Origin: SVTX01 sp045602385
GTDB taxonomy: Bacteria; Bacillota; Clostridia; Oscillospirales; CAG-272
DNA: 45,861 bases
Reading direction: 5' to 3'
Assembly (NCBI GenBank): GCA_045602385.1
Contig: JAZSBL010000017.1
Coordinates: 1 to 45,861 of the forward strand
Positions 1-6,701 of the stretch are shown one piece after another. Below the pieces are notes generated by a model. That model did not search any database and was not told the origin of the DNA. It saw only the letters and a list, made by a program, of their open reading frames with translations. The first letter of the stretch is position 1; every line of letters starts with the position of its first letter. The translations under genes and the position numbers were made by a program.

Positions 1-530
1 CTTTTCCGGAAGATAATCTTTTGAGCATCGTTATGTTGATGAAATATGGTGATGACGGCTTCCTTTTTGGCAGTGACATGGAAACCAAATCGAATACAAA
101 TATGGGGTGGAAGGCAATTGCAAAAAACTATGAGCATTCTAGAACAAGACCATCAGTTTTCAAAGTTCCGCATCATGGAAGTGAAAATGGTCATTGTGAC
201 GATGTATGGAAAGAAATTTTGAAAGAGTTTCCAATTTCAATTCTCACGGTTTATAATAAAGGATATAAACTCCCCAAAGACGAAGATGTTGAAAGAATTA
301 AAAATTTGTCGAGTAATTTATATGTTGTGGGAGAAAAAAGCAAAAAAGCTAAGGAAATAATCTCAAAGGCTCGTAAAGTTTTAAATGATGTAAATATTTC
401 TGTTATTCCTACTGACATCGGAATTGTAAGGTATAGGAAAAATATGAAAACCAGAGAATATACCATAGAGCATTTCGGAACTGTAAGTGTATTTAACAAT
501 GAAAAGTTAAAAGTAGAATCGTTATGTTAG
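1..530 (+). CDS. Metallo-beta-lactamase-fold hydrolase, C-terminal part (5' end outside window)
   Basis: The reading frame is open to the left edge (from base 3), so this is the C-terminal part of a longer protein. The visible residues carry a GSDME stretch (a metal-binding Asp following a hydrophobic strand) and, about 30 residues later, KVPHHGSENGH. Both are typical of the ComEC/Rec2-type MBL-fold hydrolase domain. Such domains hydrolyse phosphoester or similar bonds with two metal ions; the substrate here cannot be told. Codon use is distinctly AT-rich (many aaa, aat, ttt) compared with the genes downstream. Together with the adjacent tRNA gene this suggests the end of an integrated accessory element. 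The downstream hairpin at 644-686 could terminate it. Confidence 0.75.
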   Translation, partial: FPEDNLLSIVMLMKYGDDGFLFGSDMETKSNTNMGWKAIAKNYEHSRTRPSVFKVPHHGSENGHCDDVWKEILKEFPISILTVYNKGYKLPKDEDVERIKNLSSNLYVVGEKSKKAKEIISKARKVLNDVNISVIPTDIGIVRYRKNMKTREYTIEHFGTVSVFNNEKLKVESLC

Positions 531-615
531 TAATTAATAATCATAATTTATAACTAAAACTGTAATTGTGATTTAATTACATTTTTTGCAATAAATAGTG
601 CAAAAATCTCCCTAA

Positions 616-636
616 GTGGTCAAACATGTGGTCAAA
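616..636 (+). repeat. Two direct copies of GTGGTCAAA, 12-base period
   Basis: The nonamer gtggtcaaa occurs at 616-624 and again at 628-636. Short direct repeats with an 11-12 base period between an accessory gene and a tRNA 3' end resemble tyrosine-integrase arm-type binding sites. The function is inferred only. Confidence 0.45.
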
Positions 637-643
637 GGTGAAA

Positions 644-686
644 AATGGGCTTGTTCAACCCTCAAAGCAGGGAAGAACAAGCCCAT
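644..686. terminator. Long hairpin between the MBL gene and tRNA-Pro
   Basis: A perfect 13-base inverted repeat (aatgggcttgttc at 644-656, gaacaagcccatt at 674-686) encloses a 17-base loop that itself contains ccct/aggg. No strong T-run follows on either strand. It is therefore a stable hairpin of uncertain role: terminator, element end or recombination site. Confidence 0.45.
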
Positions 687-739
687 TATATTTGTTGCGA
701 AAACGCGAGATTTCAAGAGATTTAGCGAGAAAATAAAAG

Positions 740-771
740 AAAATCGGAGGTTCTATTGAACCTCCGATTTT
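740..771 (-). terminator. Terminator of tRNA-Pro
   Basis: A 13-base stem (741-753 with 758-770, loop tatt) lies directly beyond the tRNA 3' end. On the minus strand it is followed by a T-rich stretch. Confidence 0.75.
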
Positions 772-846
772 GGTCTGAGTGACAAGACTTGAACTTGCGG
801 CCTCTACCACCCCAAGGTAGCGCGCTACCAGCTGCGCCACACCCAG
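771..846 (-). tRNA. tRNA-Pro (anticodon GGG)
   Basis: The minus strand folds as a 76-base cloverleaf with an encoded CCA (771-773 on the plus strand read tgg). All seven acceptor pairs form (CUGGGUG with CACUCAG, one G-U). The anticodon stem CUACC/GGUAG encloses loop UUGGGGU, giving anticodon GGG, which reads CCC proline codons. The T-loop reads UUCAAGU. Its 3' end faces the AT-rich MBL-bearing DNA, the usual geometry for an element integrated at a tRNA gene. Confidence 0.92.
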
Positions 847-875
847 AAACCTCGCCGTTTCGCGGCGACCTGCAT

Positions 876-904
876 ATTATAGCACAACTATATTGGTTTG
901 TCAA
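876..904 (-). promoter_or_regulatory. Promoter of tRNA-Pro
   Basis: On the minus strand a perfect TTGACA (899-904) and TATAAT (876-881) are separated by 17 bases, about 30 bases upstream of the mature tRNA. A small cgccg/cggcg hairpin (853-867) lies in the leader. Confidence 0.85.
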
Positions 905-1022
905 GCCTTTTTTGAAAAATATTTTAAAGTTTTTTAATATTTTCCGATATTTTTTTCTTATGTTTGTTCACAGTTAAAATAAGAGTTTTGTTTTTTTGTT
1001 TATTGATAGTTTAATGCGTTTT

Positions 1023-1676
1023 TTAATCGACTCCGTGCATGTCCATCAGATCAATTAGATCACCGAGGCTCTTGTTATATTGGGCTTGTGTTATCGCTCT
1101 GTTTCCAAGGAATGTATTAAGCAAAGATTTTTGGTGGAGGAACAGGTTGACCTTTTGCCAGCGATCCTTCGTCATCAGGTTAGAATGTCCTGTGCGGATC
1201 TCACGAAGACGGGGAAGCTCAATGCCTGCAGTTGTGCGCTGATATACAAATCCGAGCTTCTCCTGTACTCGGCGGCTTTTCTCGTTGCCGTCATAGTATG
1301 CACACCATATGCGGTTCATGTTGAGATCCTCAAATGCATAACGGAGAATCTCATGCGATGCTTCGGGAATAAGCCCTTGTCCCCAGAACGGCTTGCCGAT
1401 CCAATAGCCCAACTCGTATTCGTCTTCGTTCACAGCGAGATCTCGACGGTGGAGTCCAATGCTACCGATGGGCTTTCTGTCCGACTTAAGGCAAACAGCG
1501 TATGTTTCGGGAGCGGACAGAACGGTGCGAATTATTTCCAGACTATTTTCAATACTTGTAATCGGATGCCAGCCTGCGGGAGGGCCTATCTCGGGGTCAC
1601 TTGCGTATTTATACAGATCTTCTGCGTCATCCTCGCACCACGGGCGGAGAATCAGGCGTTTAGTTTCGAATGTCAT
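1023..1676 (-). CDS. GNAT family N-acetyltransferase (RimJ/RimL-like) with C-terminal extension
   Basis: This protein transfers an acetyl group from acetyl-CoA to an amine; the substrate is unknown. It opens with TKRLILRPW, the usual start of the RimJ-like group. It continues with a GSIGL strand and ELGYWIGKPFWGQGLIPEA, which holds the acetyl-CoA pyrophosphate-binding loop, and then NEKSRRVQEKLGF near residue 140. At 217 residues it is about 40 longer than the usual domain. The extra C-terminus (LLNTFLGNRAITQAQYNKSL and on) looks like a small helical SHOCT-like module. It starts 14 bases after the LUD-domain gene with no clear ribosome binding site, so it is probably cotranscribed and translationally coupled. 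Confidence 0.85.
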   Translation of the reverse strand: MTFETKRLILRPWCEDDAEDLYKYASDPEIGPPAGWHPITSIENSLEIIRTVLSAPETYAVCLKSDRKPIGSIGLHRRDLAVNEDEYELGYWIGKPFWGQGLIPEASHEILRYAFEDLNMNRIWCAYYDGNEKSRRVQEKLGFVYQRTTAGIELPRLREIRTGHSNLMTKDRWQKVNLFLHQKSLLNTFLGNRAITQAQYNKSLGDLIDLMDMHGVD

Positions 1677-1690
1677 AACAGTAATTTAAA

Positions 1691-2290
1691 TCAATATCCC
1701 AGATCTTCCTCTATAAGGACGACCTCGTACTCGGAGTAGAGGGGCTTGAACCAAAGAACGTTGAGGCTGCAGCAGATTCTGTCGGGGCTATTGCAATTAT
1801 GGCAATGTCCGGAGATGGCACAGGGGGTCTTTCTGTTGAGTCGCTTTGCGTTCATAGGAGAAGCTATATTGCGGGCGCGCCAAAGGGCGGAATCATAGTC
1901 GGGCGCCATCTTGTTTTTTCCGACTACAAAATACACCTTTTTATGTCCGTATATAGTAGACGCTACGCGGTTACCGGTGCCGTCTATGTTTATTATCTCG
2001 CCCGTCTCTGCAATTCCGTTGACAGAGGAGAGATAGACATCCGCAACCGCGGCGTGCTGTCTTTGAATCTCCTTTTCTGCGGGATCTTTTGTTATATGGT
2101 GCCAATATACCTCGTTATGCTTTGCAAGCATATCGTAGAGCCCCATATCCTCAAGGGTTACCGAGCCGCCAAAGCCTACGGTCTTACCGTCTATCTCGGC
2201 GTCAAGATATTTAGCGGCATCTCGGGCAGTCTTAAATACAGATACCTTATAGCCGAGTTTTTCAAGATTTTTTGCAAGCTTTTGAAACAT
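1691..2290 (-). CDS. LUD domain protein (LutC/YkgG-like, DUF162)
   Basis: This is a 199-residue protein of the LUD (lactate utilization) family. The N-terminal helix and GKTVGFGGSVTLEDMGLYD are the family's sugar-phosphate-isomerase-like fold signature, followed by NGIAETGEIINIDGTGNRVA and VYFVVGKNK. A Cys-rich segment near residue 160 (CAISGHCHNCNSPDRICC) may bind metal and occurs in stand-alone relatives. LutA and LutB partners are absent nearby, so a role in lactate oxidation is not supported; a redox or sugar-acid role is possible. A good SD (aaaggag) precedes the ATG. It is the first gene of a two-gene unit with the acetyltransferase. Confidence 0.85.
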   Translation of the reverse strand: MFQKLAKNLEKLGYKVSVFKTARDAAKYLDAEIDGKTVGFGGSVTLEDMGLYDMLAKHNEVYWHHITKDPAEKEIQRQHAAVADVYLSSVNGIAETGEIINIDGTGNRVASTIYGHKKVYFVVGKNKMAPDYDSALWRARNIASPMNAKRLNRKTPCAISGHCHNCNSPDRICCSLNVLWFKPLYSEYEVVLIEEDLGY

Positions 2291-2322
2291 AGTTTTTCTC
2301 CTTTGGGGAACTTGATAGGAAA

Positions 2323-2351
2323 ATTATATCACATTTTTGCGGCAATATCAA
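2323..2351 (-). promoter_or_regulatory. Promoter of the LUD-GNAT unit
   Basis: On the minus strand TTGATA (2346-2351) and TATAAT (2323-2328) are separated by 17 bases, upstream of the LUD gene start. Confidence 0.75.
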
Positions 2352-2379
2352 GGAGTGGGGGAGAAAAACAGCAATTTGC

Positions 2380-2408
2380 TTGACAAACTATATATAATAT
2401 GTTAAAAT
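2380..2408 (+). promoter_or_regulatory. Promoter of coaW
   Basis: TTGACA (2380-2385), 17 bases, then TAAAAT (2403-2408), ending 34 bases before the coaW start. It lies back to back with the LUD promoter. Confidence 0.8.
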
Positions 2409-2442
2409 GTCCTTAACAAAAGGCTAAAGGAAGGGAAATACA

Positions 2443-3300
2443 ATGGCTGAATTTAAGAACGTAATAGGCATTGACGTTGGCGGAAGCACAACGAAGATAG
2501 TAGGCTTCAGAAAAGGTGATGGCGCAAGTGAGCTGATCACTCCTTTCCTTGTGCGCGCGACCGACCCGATAACCTCGATATACGGCGCGTTTGGCAGATT
2601 CACATCACAGAACGGCTTGTCGCTTGGTGATATCGACAAGGTAATGGTAACCGGTGTTGGCGCGACACATATGCAGCAGCCGATATACGATCTTAAGTGT
2701 CAGAGCGTACCTGAATTCTCGGCGGTTGGTCTTGGCGGACTTTACCTCTCGGGACTTGACGAGGCGATCATCGTCAGCATGGGCACGGGTACAGCTATCG
2801 TTCACGCGAAGCGCGAGGGTAAGAATACCAAGATTGATTATCTCGGTGGAACGGGCGTTGGCGGAGGAACACTGCTTGGGCTTGTGAGAAAAATGACGGG
2901 CGTTGAAACCATTGAGCATATAGAGGAGCTTTGCAAGGACGGCGACCTCAACAATATAGACCTGCGCGTTAAGGACATCTCCAAAAACGCTAAATACACC
3001 GGGGTAAACGAGGATCTTACCGCGGCAAACTTTGGCAAGGTCTCGGATATGGCGACTAACGCCGACCTTGCGCTTGGAGTTGCCAACATGGTGGCAGAAA
3101 CGGTTGCGATGATGTCGGTATTTGCTGCAAGGGGCAGAGGTGTCAAGGACGTTGTCGTTATCGGCAACCTTACGAACATTGCGGCGGTAAGGGACGTGTT
3201 TGCAAATCTTGCATCCTTTGGTATCAACTTTGTAATTCCGGAAAACTCAAGCTTTGGCACGGTTATCGGCGCGGCACTCTACGAGGAGTTGGAGGCTTAA
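2443..3300 (+). CDS. coaW: Type II pantothenate kinase
   Basis: It phosphorylates pantothenate with ATP, the first step of coenzyme A synthesis. The 285-residue protein starts with GIDVGGSTTKIVGF, the phosphate-1 loop of the ASKHA fold. It has a GTGTAIVH loop near residue 118, LGGTGVGGGTLLGL near 135, and the strongly diagnostic DLTAANFGKV near 190, shared with Staphylococcus CoaW. It ends with SFGTVIGAALYEE. Length fits the family (about 265-290). A clear SD (aaaggaaggg) precedes the ATG. It is monocistronic, with its own promoter and terminator. Type II kinases are normally weakly feedback-inhibited by CoA. Most Clostridia rely on type III CoaX; whether this genome also has one cannot be seen. 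Confidence 0.92.
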   Translation: MAEFKNVIGIDVGGSTTKIVGFRKGDGASELITPFLVRATDPITSIYGAFGRFTSQNGLSLGDIDKVMVTGVGATHMQQPIYDLKCQSVPEFSAVGLGGLYLSGLDEAIIVSMGTGTAIVHAKREGKNTKIDYLGGTGVGGGTLLGLVRKMTGVETIEHIEELCKDGDLNNIDLRVKDISKNAKYTGVNEDLTAANFGKVSDMATNADLALGVANMVAETVAMMSVFAARGRGVKDVVVIGNLTNIAAVRDVFANLASFGINFVIPENSSFGTVIGAALYEELEA

Positions 3301-3316
3301 AATTGAATATGAAACG

Positions 3317-3357
3317 GGACTGATCAAAAAAACATTTGGTCAGTCCTGATTTTATTT
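3317..3357 (+). terminator. Terminator of coaW
   Basis: A 12-base stem with one G-T pair (3317-3328 with 3335-3346, loop aaaaca) is followed by a T-rich run. Confidence 0.8.
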
Positions 3358-3390
3358 TAAAAGTAATTTACTTAAATAAAGTGCTTTTCG

Positions 3391-3419
3391 TTGACAAAGA
3401 GAGAATAGAGTGATATAAT
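3391..3419 (+). promoter_or_regulatory. Consensus promoter of the LRR lipoprotein gene
   Basis: Perfect TTGACA (3391-3396) and TATAAT (3414-3419) with 17-base spacing. The SD aaaggag lies just before the ATG at 3462. Expression is probably strong. Confidence 0.88.
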
Positions 3420-3461
3420 AAAACGCATAAAGGCTTTATTTTCTGAAAGGAGCAAATTATC

Positions 3462-6400
3462 ATGAAAAAGCTGTTGATCATATTGCTTGTTATTGCCCTG
3501 TGCCTGCCTTGCTTTGCGGGGTGTGACGCAACACATCCCGAGGAGCAGGAGAACGCGGGAAACGGGGGCGAGATAAACACCTCCGCGGCGGCCGATAATG
3601 GAGCTGAGGCGACTCCCGAAAACGGTGGCTCGACCGAGGCGAACACTGAAAACGGTGGCTCGACCGAGGCGAACACTGAAAACGGCGAGTCTACCGAGGC
3701 GAACACCGAAAACGGCGAGTCTACCGAGGCGAACACTGAAAACGGCAGCTCGACCGAGGCGAACACTGAAAACGGCGAGTCTACCGAGGCGAACACCGAG
3801 GGAAACTCTACCGAGGCTATTACAGAGAAAAATGAAGAGTCGGACGTTGAGGCTGACGGCGTTAGCCTGGACAAGGAGTCTATTTCGCTTACGAAGGGCG
3901 GAAGCGAGACCTTGACAGCAACTATCACTCCCGCCGACACGACCGACAAGAGTCTGACGTGGAGCAGCTCGGACATGGGCGTTGCGACCGTATCTGACGG
4001 CGTTGTAACCGCAATCGGCGCGGGAACGGCGACTATCACCGTTACCACCGCGAACGGCAAGAGCGCGACATGCGAGGTAACCGTAACCGTCGTTGCGTTA
4101 GGCGTGACGTTGGATAGATCGGCAATACAGATAAATGTTGGCGAAGCGAGCGCTCTCGTTGCAACGGTTTCCCCCGCTGACACTACCGACAAGGCTTTGA
4201 CGTGGAGTAGCTCGGACACGAGCGTTGCAGCCGTATCGGACGGCGTTGTAACCGCAATCGGTGCGGGTACGGCGACTATCACCGTCACCACCGCAAACGG
4301 CAAGAGCGCGACCTGCTCTGTAACCGTGATTTCAAACGGAATAGGCTTCAAGACTCTCGAGATCAATGGAACTGAGGTATACGGCAAGGTATCAAACTCC
4401 ACTACCACCTTCTCATTCTTAAATGAGGTCGAAAAGAATGGCAATGCAACGTATGAGGTTTACCGCGATCTGGAGTGTACCGACCTTATTCGAAGCAAGA
4501 CTGCGTCGCTTCAGATAGGCGACAACACCTTCTACGTTCTTGAATACGTAGGCGGAGAGGTCAACGCGCTTTATACTGTGACCGTACGCCGCAGACCCAT
4601 GTATACCGTGACCTTTAATACCGTGGGCGGCACGAACGTGGCCGCGCAGACGGTTGAGGAGGACAGCTTTGCTACCGTTCCCACCACCGAGAGAGTGGGA
4701 TACACCTTTGCGGGCTGGGACCGCGATCTTACGCTGCCCATTACAGATAACACCGAGGTCAAGGCTCAGTGGACGGGACTTCCTTTCGTTGTTACTTATG
4801 ATGCAAACACGGGAACGGTGGGGAACGCGACCGCCAACGTAGTAACGGGACTTGCGTATGATTTGGAGATCCCGACTAAGACCGGATATACCTTCGTGGG
4901 CTGGTACTATGGCACAAGAAAAATTGAAACTACCGGCACTTGGGATATAGCGGAAGACGTAACCCTTAAAGCCAAGTGGAGGGCGAACACTAATACCGCA
5001 TATAAGGTCGAGCATTACATCGAGATGCTCGACGGAACATATGAGCTTAAGGACACCGATAATCTTACCGGCACAAGTAACACCAGGGTAACACCCAATA
5101 CAAAGAGCTATACCGGCTTTACTGCGCCCGAAAAGCAGACGGTTACAATTCTTCCCGACGGAACGCTTTGCGTGCGTTATGAATACACAAGAAATAGCTA
5201 TACTGTAACCTTTGTTACAAACGGCGGCAATACGATAGCAGATCAAACACTACAGTACGAGGCGGCCCTGCCGACGCCGCAGAGAAGTTGCCTTAGCTTT
5301 GGCGGCTGGTTTAGCGATGTTAATCTTTCCACCGCAGTTGTCACCGTTCCTGCAAAAAATATAACTTTGTATGCATATTGGACGGAAGAAAACAAGCCGA
5401 GCGATTTTACATATTCGGGAAGCAGCTCTATCACTATCACGAAATATAATTCGAGTGATGCGACGGCTAGAATTCCATCTTATATCGGTGGCAAGGCTGT
5501 AACAAGCATCGGCTCTGATGCGTTCAGAGGCTGTAGCGGACTTACAAGCATAACGATACCGGAAGGCGTCACAAGCATCGGCGATTGGGCGTTCAACGGC
5601 TGTAGCGGACTTACAATCGTAACCTTTGCCGAGAACAGCAAACTCAGAAGTATCGGATATTCTTCGTTCTACGGCTGTAGCGGACTTACAAGCGTAACGA
5701 TACCAAGCAGTGTCACAAGCATCGGTAATTGGGCGTTCGGCGGCTGTACCGGACTTACAAGTATATCGATACCATTTGTCGGAGCAACGAAGGATGGAAC
5801 AATTAATACCCGTTTTGAATATATATTTGGATTTTCGTTTCCCACATCACTTAAAACGGTAATTATTACGGGTGGTAGCAGCATCAGCGATTCTGCGTTC
5901 TACGGCTGTAGCGGACTTACAAGCATAACGATACCGGACAGCGTCACGAGCATCGGCGAAAAGGCGTTCTACAACTGTACCGGACTAACAAGCATAACGA
6001 TACCGGACAGTGTCACCAGCATCGGCGAAAAGGCGTTCTACGGCTGTTATAAGCTCGTAGAGATAATCAACCATTCAACCCTCGCGCTCTCCTGCGGTTT
6101 GAAAGACAACGGTTACGTTGCATGTTACGCCAAGGAGATACATCAAGGCCCCAGCAAGATAGTAAATCAGAACGGATATTTGTTCTACACCTATAATGGC
6201 ATCAATTATCTAATGGGATACGTCGGAGGCGATACGGAGCTGACTCTGCCGCAGGATTATAACGGTGAGTTGTACGAAATGTGCAGGTATGCGTTCTCCG
6301 GCTGTAGCGGACTTACAAGCATAACGATACCTGATAGCGTCAAAAGCATCAGCGATTCCGCGTTCTCTGATTGTAGCGGACTTACAAGCATAAATTACAA

Positions 6401-6503
6401 CGGTACTAAAGCGCAGTGGAGTGCAATAACTAAGAGAACCGAATGGAATTCCGACACCGGCAATTACACCATCTATTGCACTGACGGCACAATTTCAAAA
6501 TAA
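3462..6503 (+). CDS. Multidomain surface lipoprotein: decapeptide repeats, Big_2 domains, InlB-type repeats, BspA-like LRRs
   Basis: This is a 1013-residue predicted lipoprotein of the outer membrane face. The signal peptide ends in lipobox FAGC (Cys21). Residues about 50-117 are a Thr/Glu/Asn-rich stalk of decapeptides (ENGxSTEANT). Two bacterial Ig-like (Big_2) domains follow (about 129-210 and 211-290), both with the TLTATITPADTT-like start and GTATITVTT end. A cadherin-like segment lies at about 290-375. InlB B-repeat/Flg_new domains with GYTFAGW and GYTFVGW occur at about 380-440, 440-507 and 580-645, with a MucBP-like segment between. From about 646 to the end are BspA-type leucine-rich repeats (CSGLTSITIP with SVTSIG). 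The set suggests adhesion or host/matrix binding; no enzyme domain is seen. It has its own promoter and terminator. Confidence 0.88.
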   Translation: MKKLLIILLVIALCLPCFAGCDATHPEEQENAGNGGEINTSAAADNGAEATPENGGSTEANTENGGSTEANTENGESTEANTENGESTEANTENGSSTEANTENGESTEANTEGNSTEAITEKNEESDVEADGVSLDKESISLTKGGSETLTATITPADTTDKSLTWSSSDMGVATVSDGVVTAIGAGTATITVTTANGKSATCEVTVTVVALGVTLDRSAIQINVGEASALVATVSPADTTDKALTWSSSDTSVAAVSDGVVTAIGAGTATITVTTANGKSATCSVTVISNGIGFKTLEINGTEVYGKVSNSTTTFSFLNEVEKNGNATYEVYRDLECTDLIRSKTASLQIGDNTFYVLEYVGGEVNALYTVTVRRRPMYTVTFNTVGGTNVAAQTVEEDSFATVPTTERVGYTFAGWDRDLTLPITDNTEVKAQWTGLPFVVTYDANTGTVGNATANVVTGLAYDLEIPTKTGYTFVGWYYGTRKIETTGTWDIAEDVTLKAKWRANTNTAYKVEHYIEMLDGTYELKDTDNLTGTSNTRVTPNTKSYTGFTAPEKQTVTILPDGTLCVRYEYTRNSYTVTFVTNGGNTIADQTLQYEAALPTPQRSCLSFGGWFSDVNLSTAVVTVPAKNITLYAYWTEENKPSDFTYSGSSSITITKYNSSDATARIPSYIGGKAVTSIGSDAFRGCSGLTSITIPEGVTSIGDWAFNGCSGLTIVTFAENSKLRSIGYSSFYGCSGLTSVTIPSSVTSIGNWAFGGCTGLTSISIPFVGATKDGTINTRFEYIFGFSFPTSLKTVIITGGSSISDSAFYGCSGLTSITIPDSVTSIGEKAFYNCTGLTSITIPDSVTSIGEKAFYGCYKLVEIINHSTLALSCGLKDNGYVACYAKEIHQGPSKIVNQNGYLFYTYNGINYLMGYVGGDTELTLPQDYNGELYEMCRYAFSGCSGLTSITIPDSVKSISDSAFSDCSGLTSINYNGTKAQWSAITKRTEWNSDTGNYTIYCTDGTISK
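3618..3824 (+). repeat. 30-base in-frame tandem repeat (six full units plus one degenerate)
   Basis: Units start at 3618, 3648, 3678, 3708, 3738 and 3768, each encoding ENG(G/E/S)STEANT, with a shortened seventh unit from 3798. Units 1 and 2 are identical and others differ at a few bases, as expected of recent slippage or unequal recombination. Confidence 0.9.
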
Positions 6504-6533
6504 ACAAATTCTTCGGACGACAAGTCCAACAGG

Positions 6534-6560
6534 GGCAACCGATCTCGGTTGCCTTTTGTT
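6534..6560 (+). terminator. Terminator of the LRR lipoprotein gene
   Basis: The stem ggcaaccg / cggttgcc (6534-6541 with 6546-6553) is followed by ttttgttt. Confidence 0.8.
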
Positions 6561-6628
6561 TATGCGGGAATAGCAAGGAATAATGCCAAAAAATTGCTGT
6601 TAGGCAGGGAAATATCGGTTAAAGTATA

Positions 6629-6657
6629 TTGACTTATGAATAAAACAGTGATATAAT
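6629..6657 (+). promoter_or_regulatory. Promoter of alaS
   Basis: TTGACT (6629-6634), 17 bases, TATAAT (6652-6657). Only about 38 bases of leader remain before the ATG, too short for a T-box. Confidence 0.82.
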
Positions 6658-6701
6658 ATACAAGTTAAAGTATATCACGCGAAAGGATATAACAAATTCT
6701 T

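Noticed and set aside
655..904. Short minus-strand frames of 60-61 residues across tRNA-Pro
   Set aside because: They run through the tRNA gene and its terminator hairpin and have no protein features.
3600..3830. CRISPR array in the 30-base repeat tract
   Set aside because: The units are contiguous without spacers and are in frame with the coding sequence.
3368..4444. 358-residue minus-strand frame opposite the LRR lipoprotein, with FASVE-type repeats
   Set aside because: It is the complement of the tandem repeat and Big_2 coding sequence, without a ribosome binding site or recognisable fold.
6658..6701. T-box leader for alaS
   Set aside because: Only about 44 bases lie between the -10 and the start; no T-box core present.
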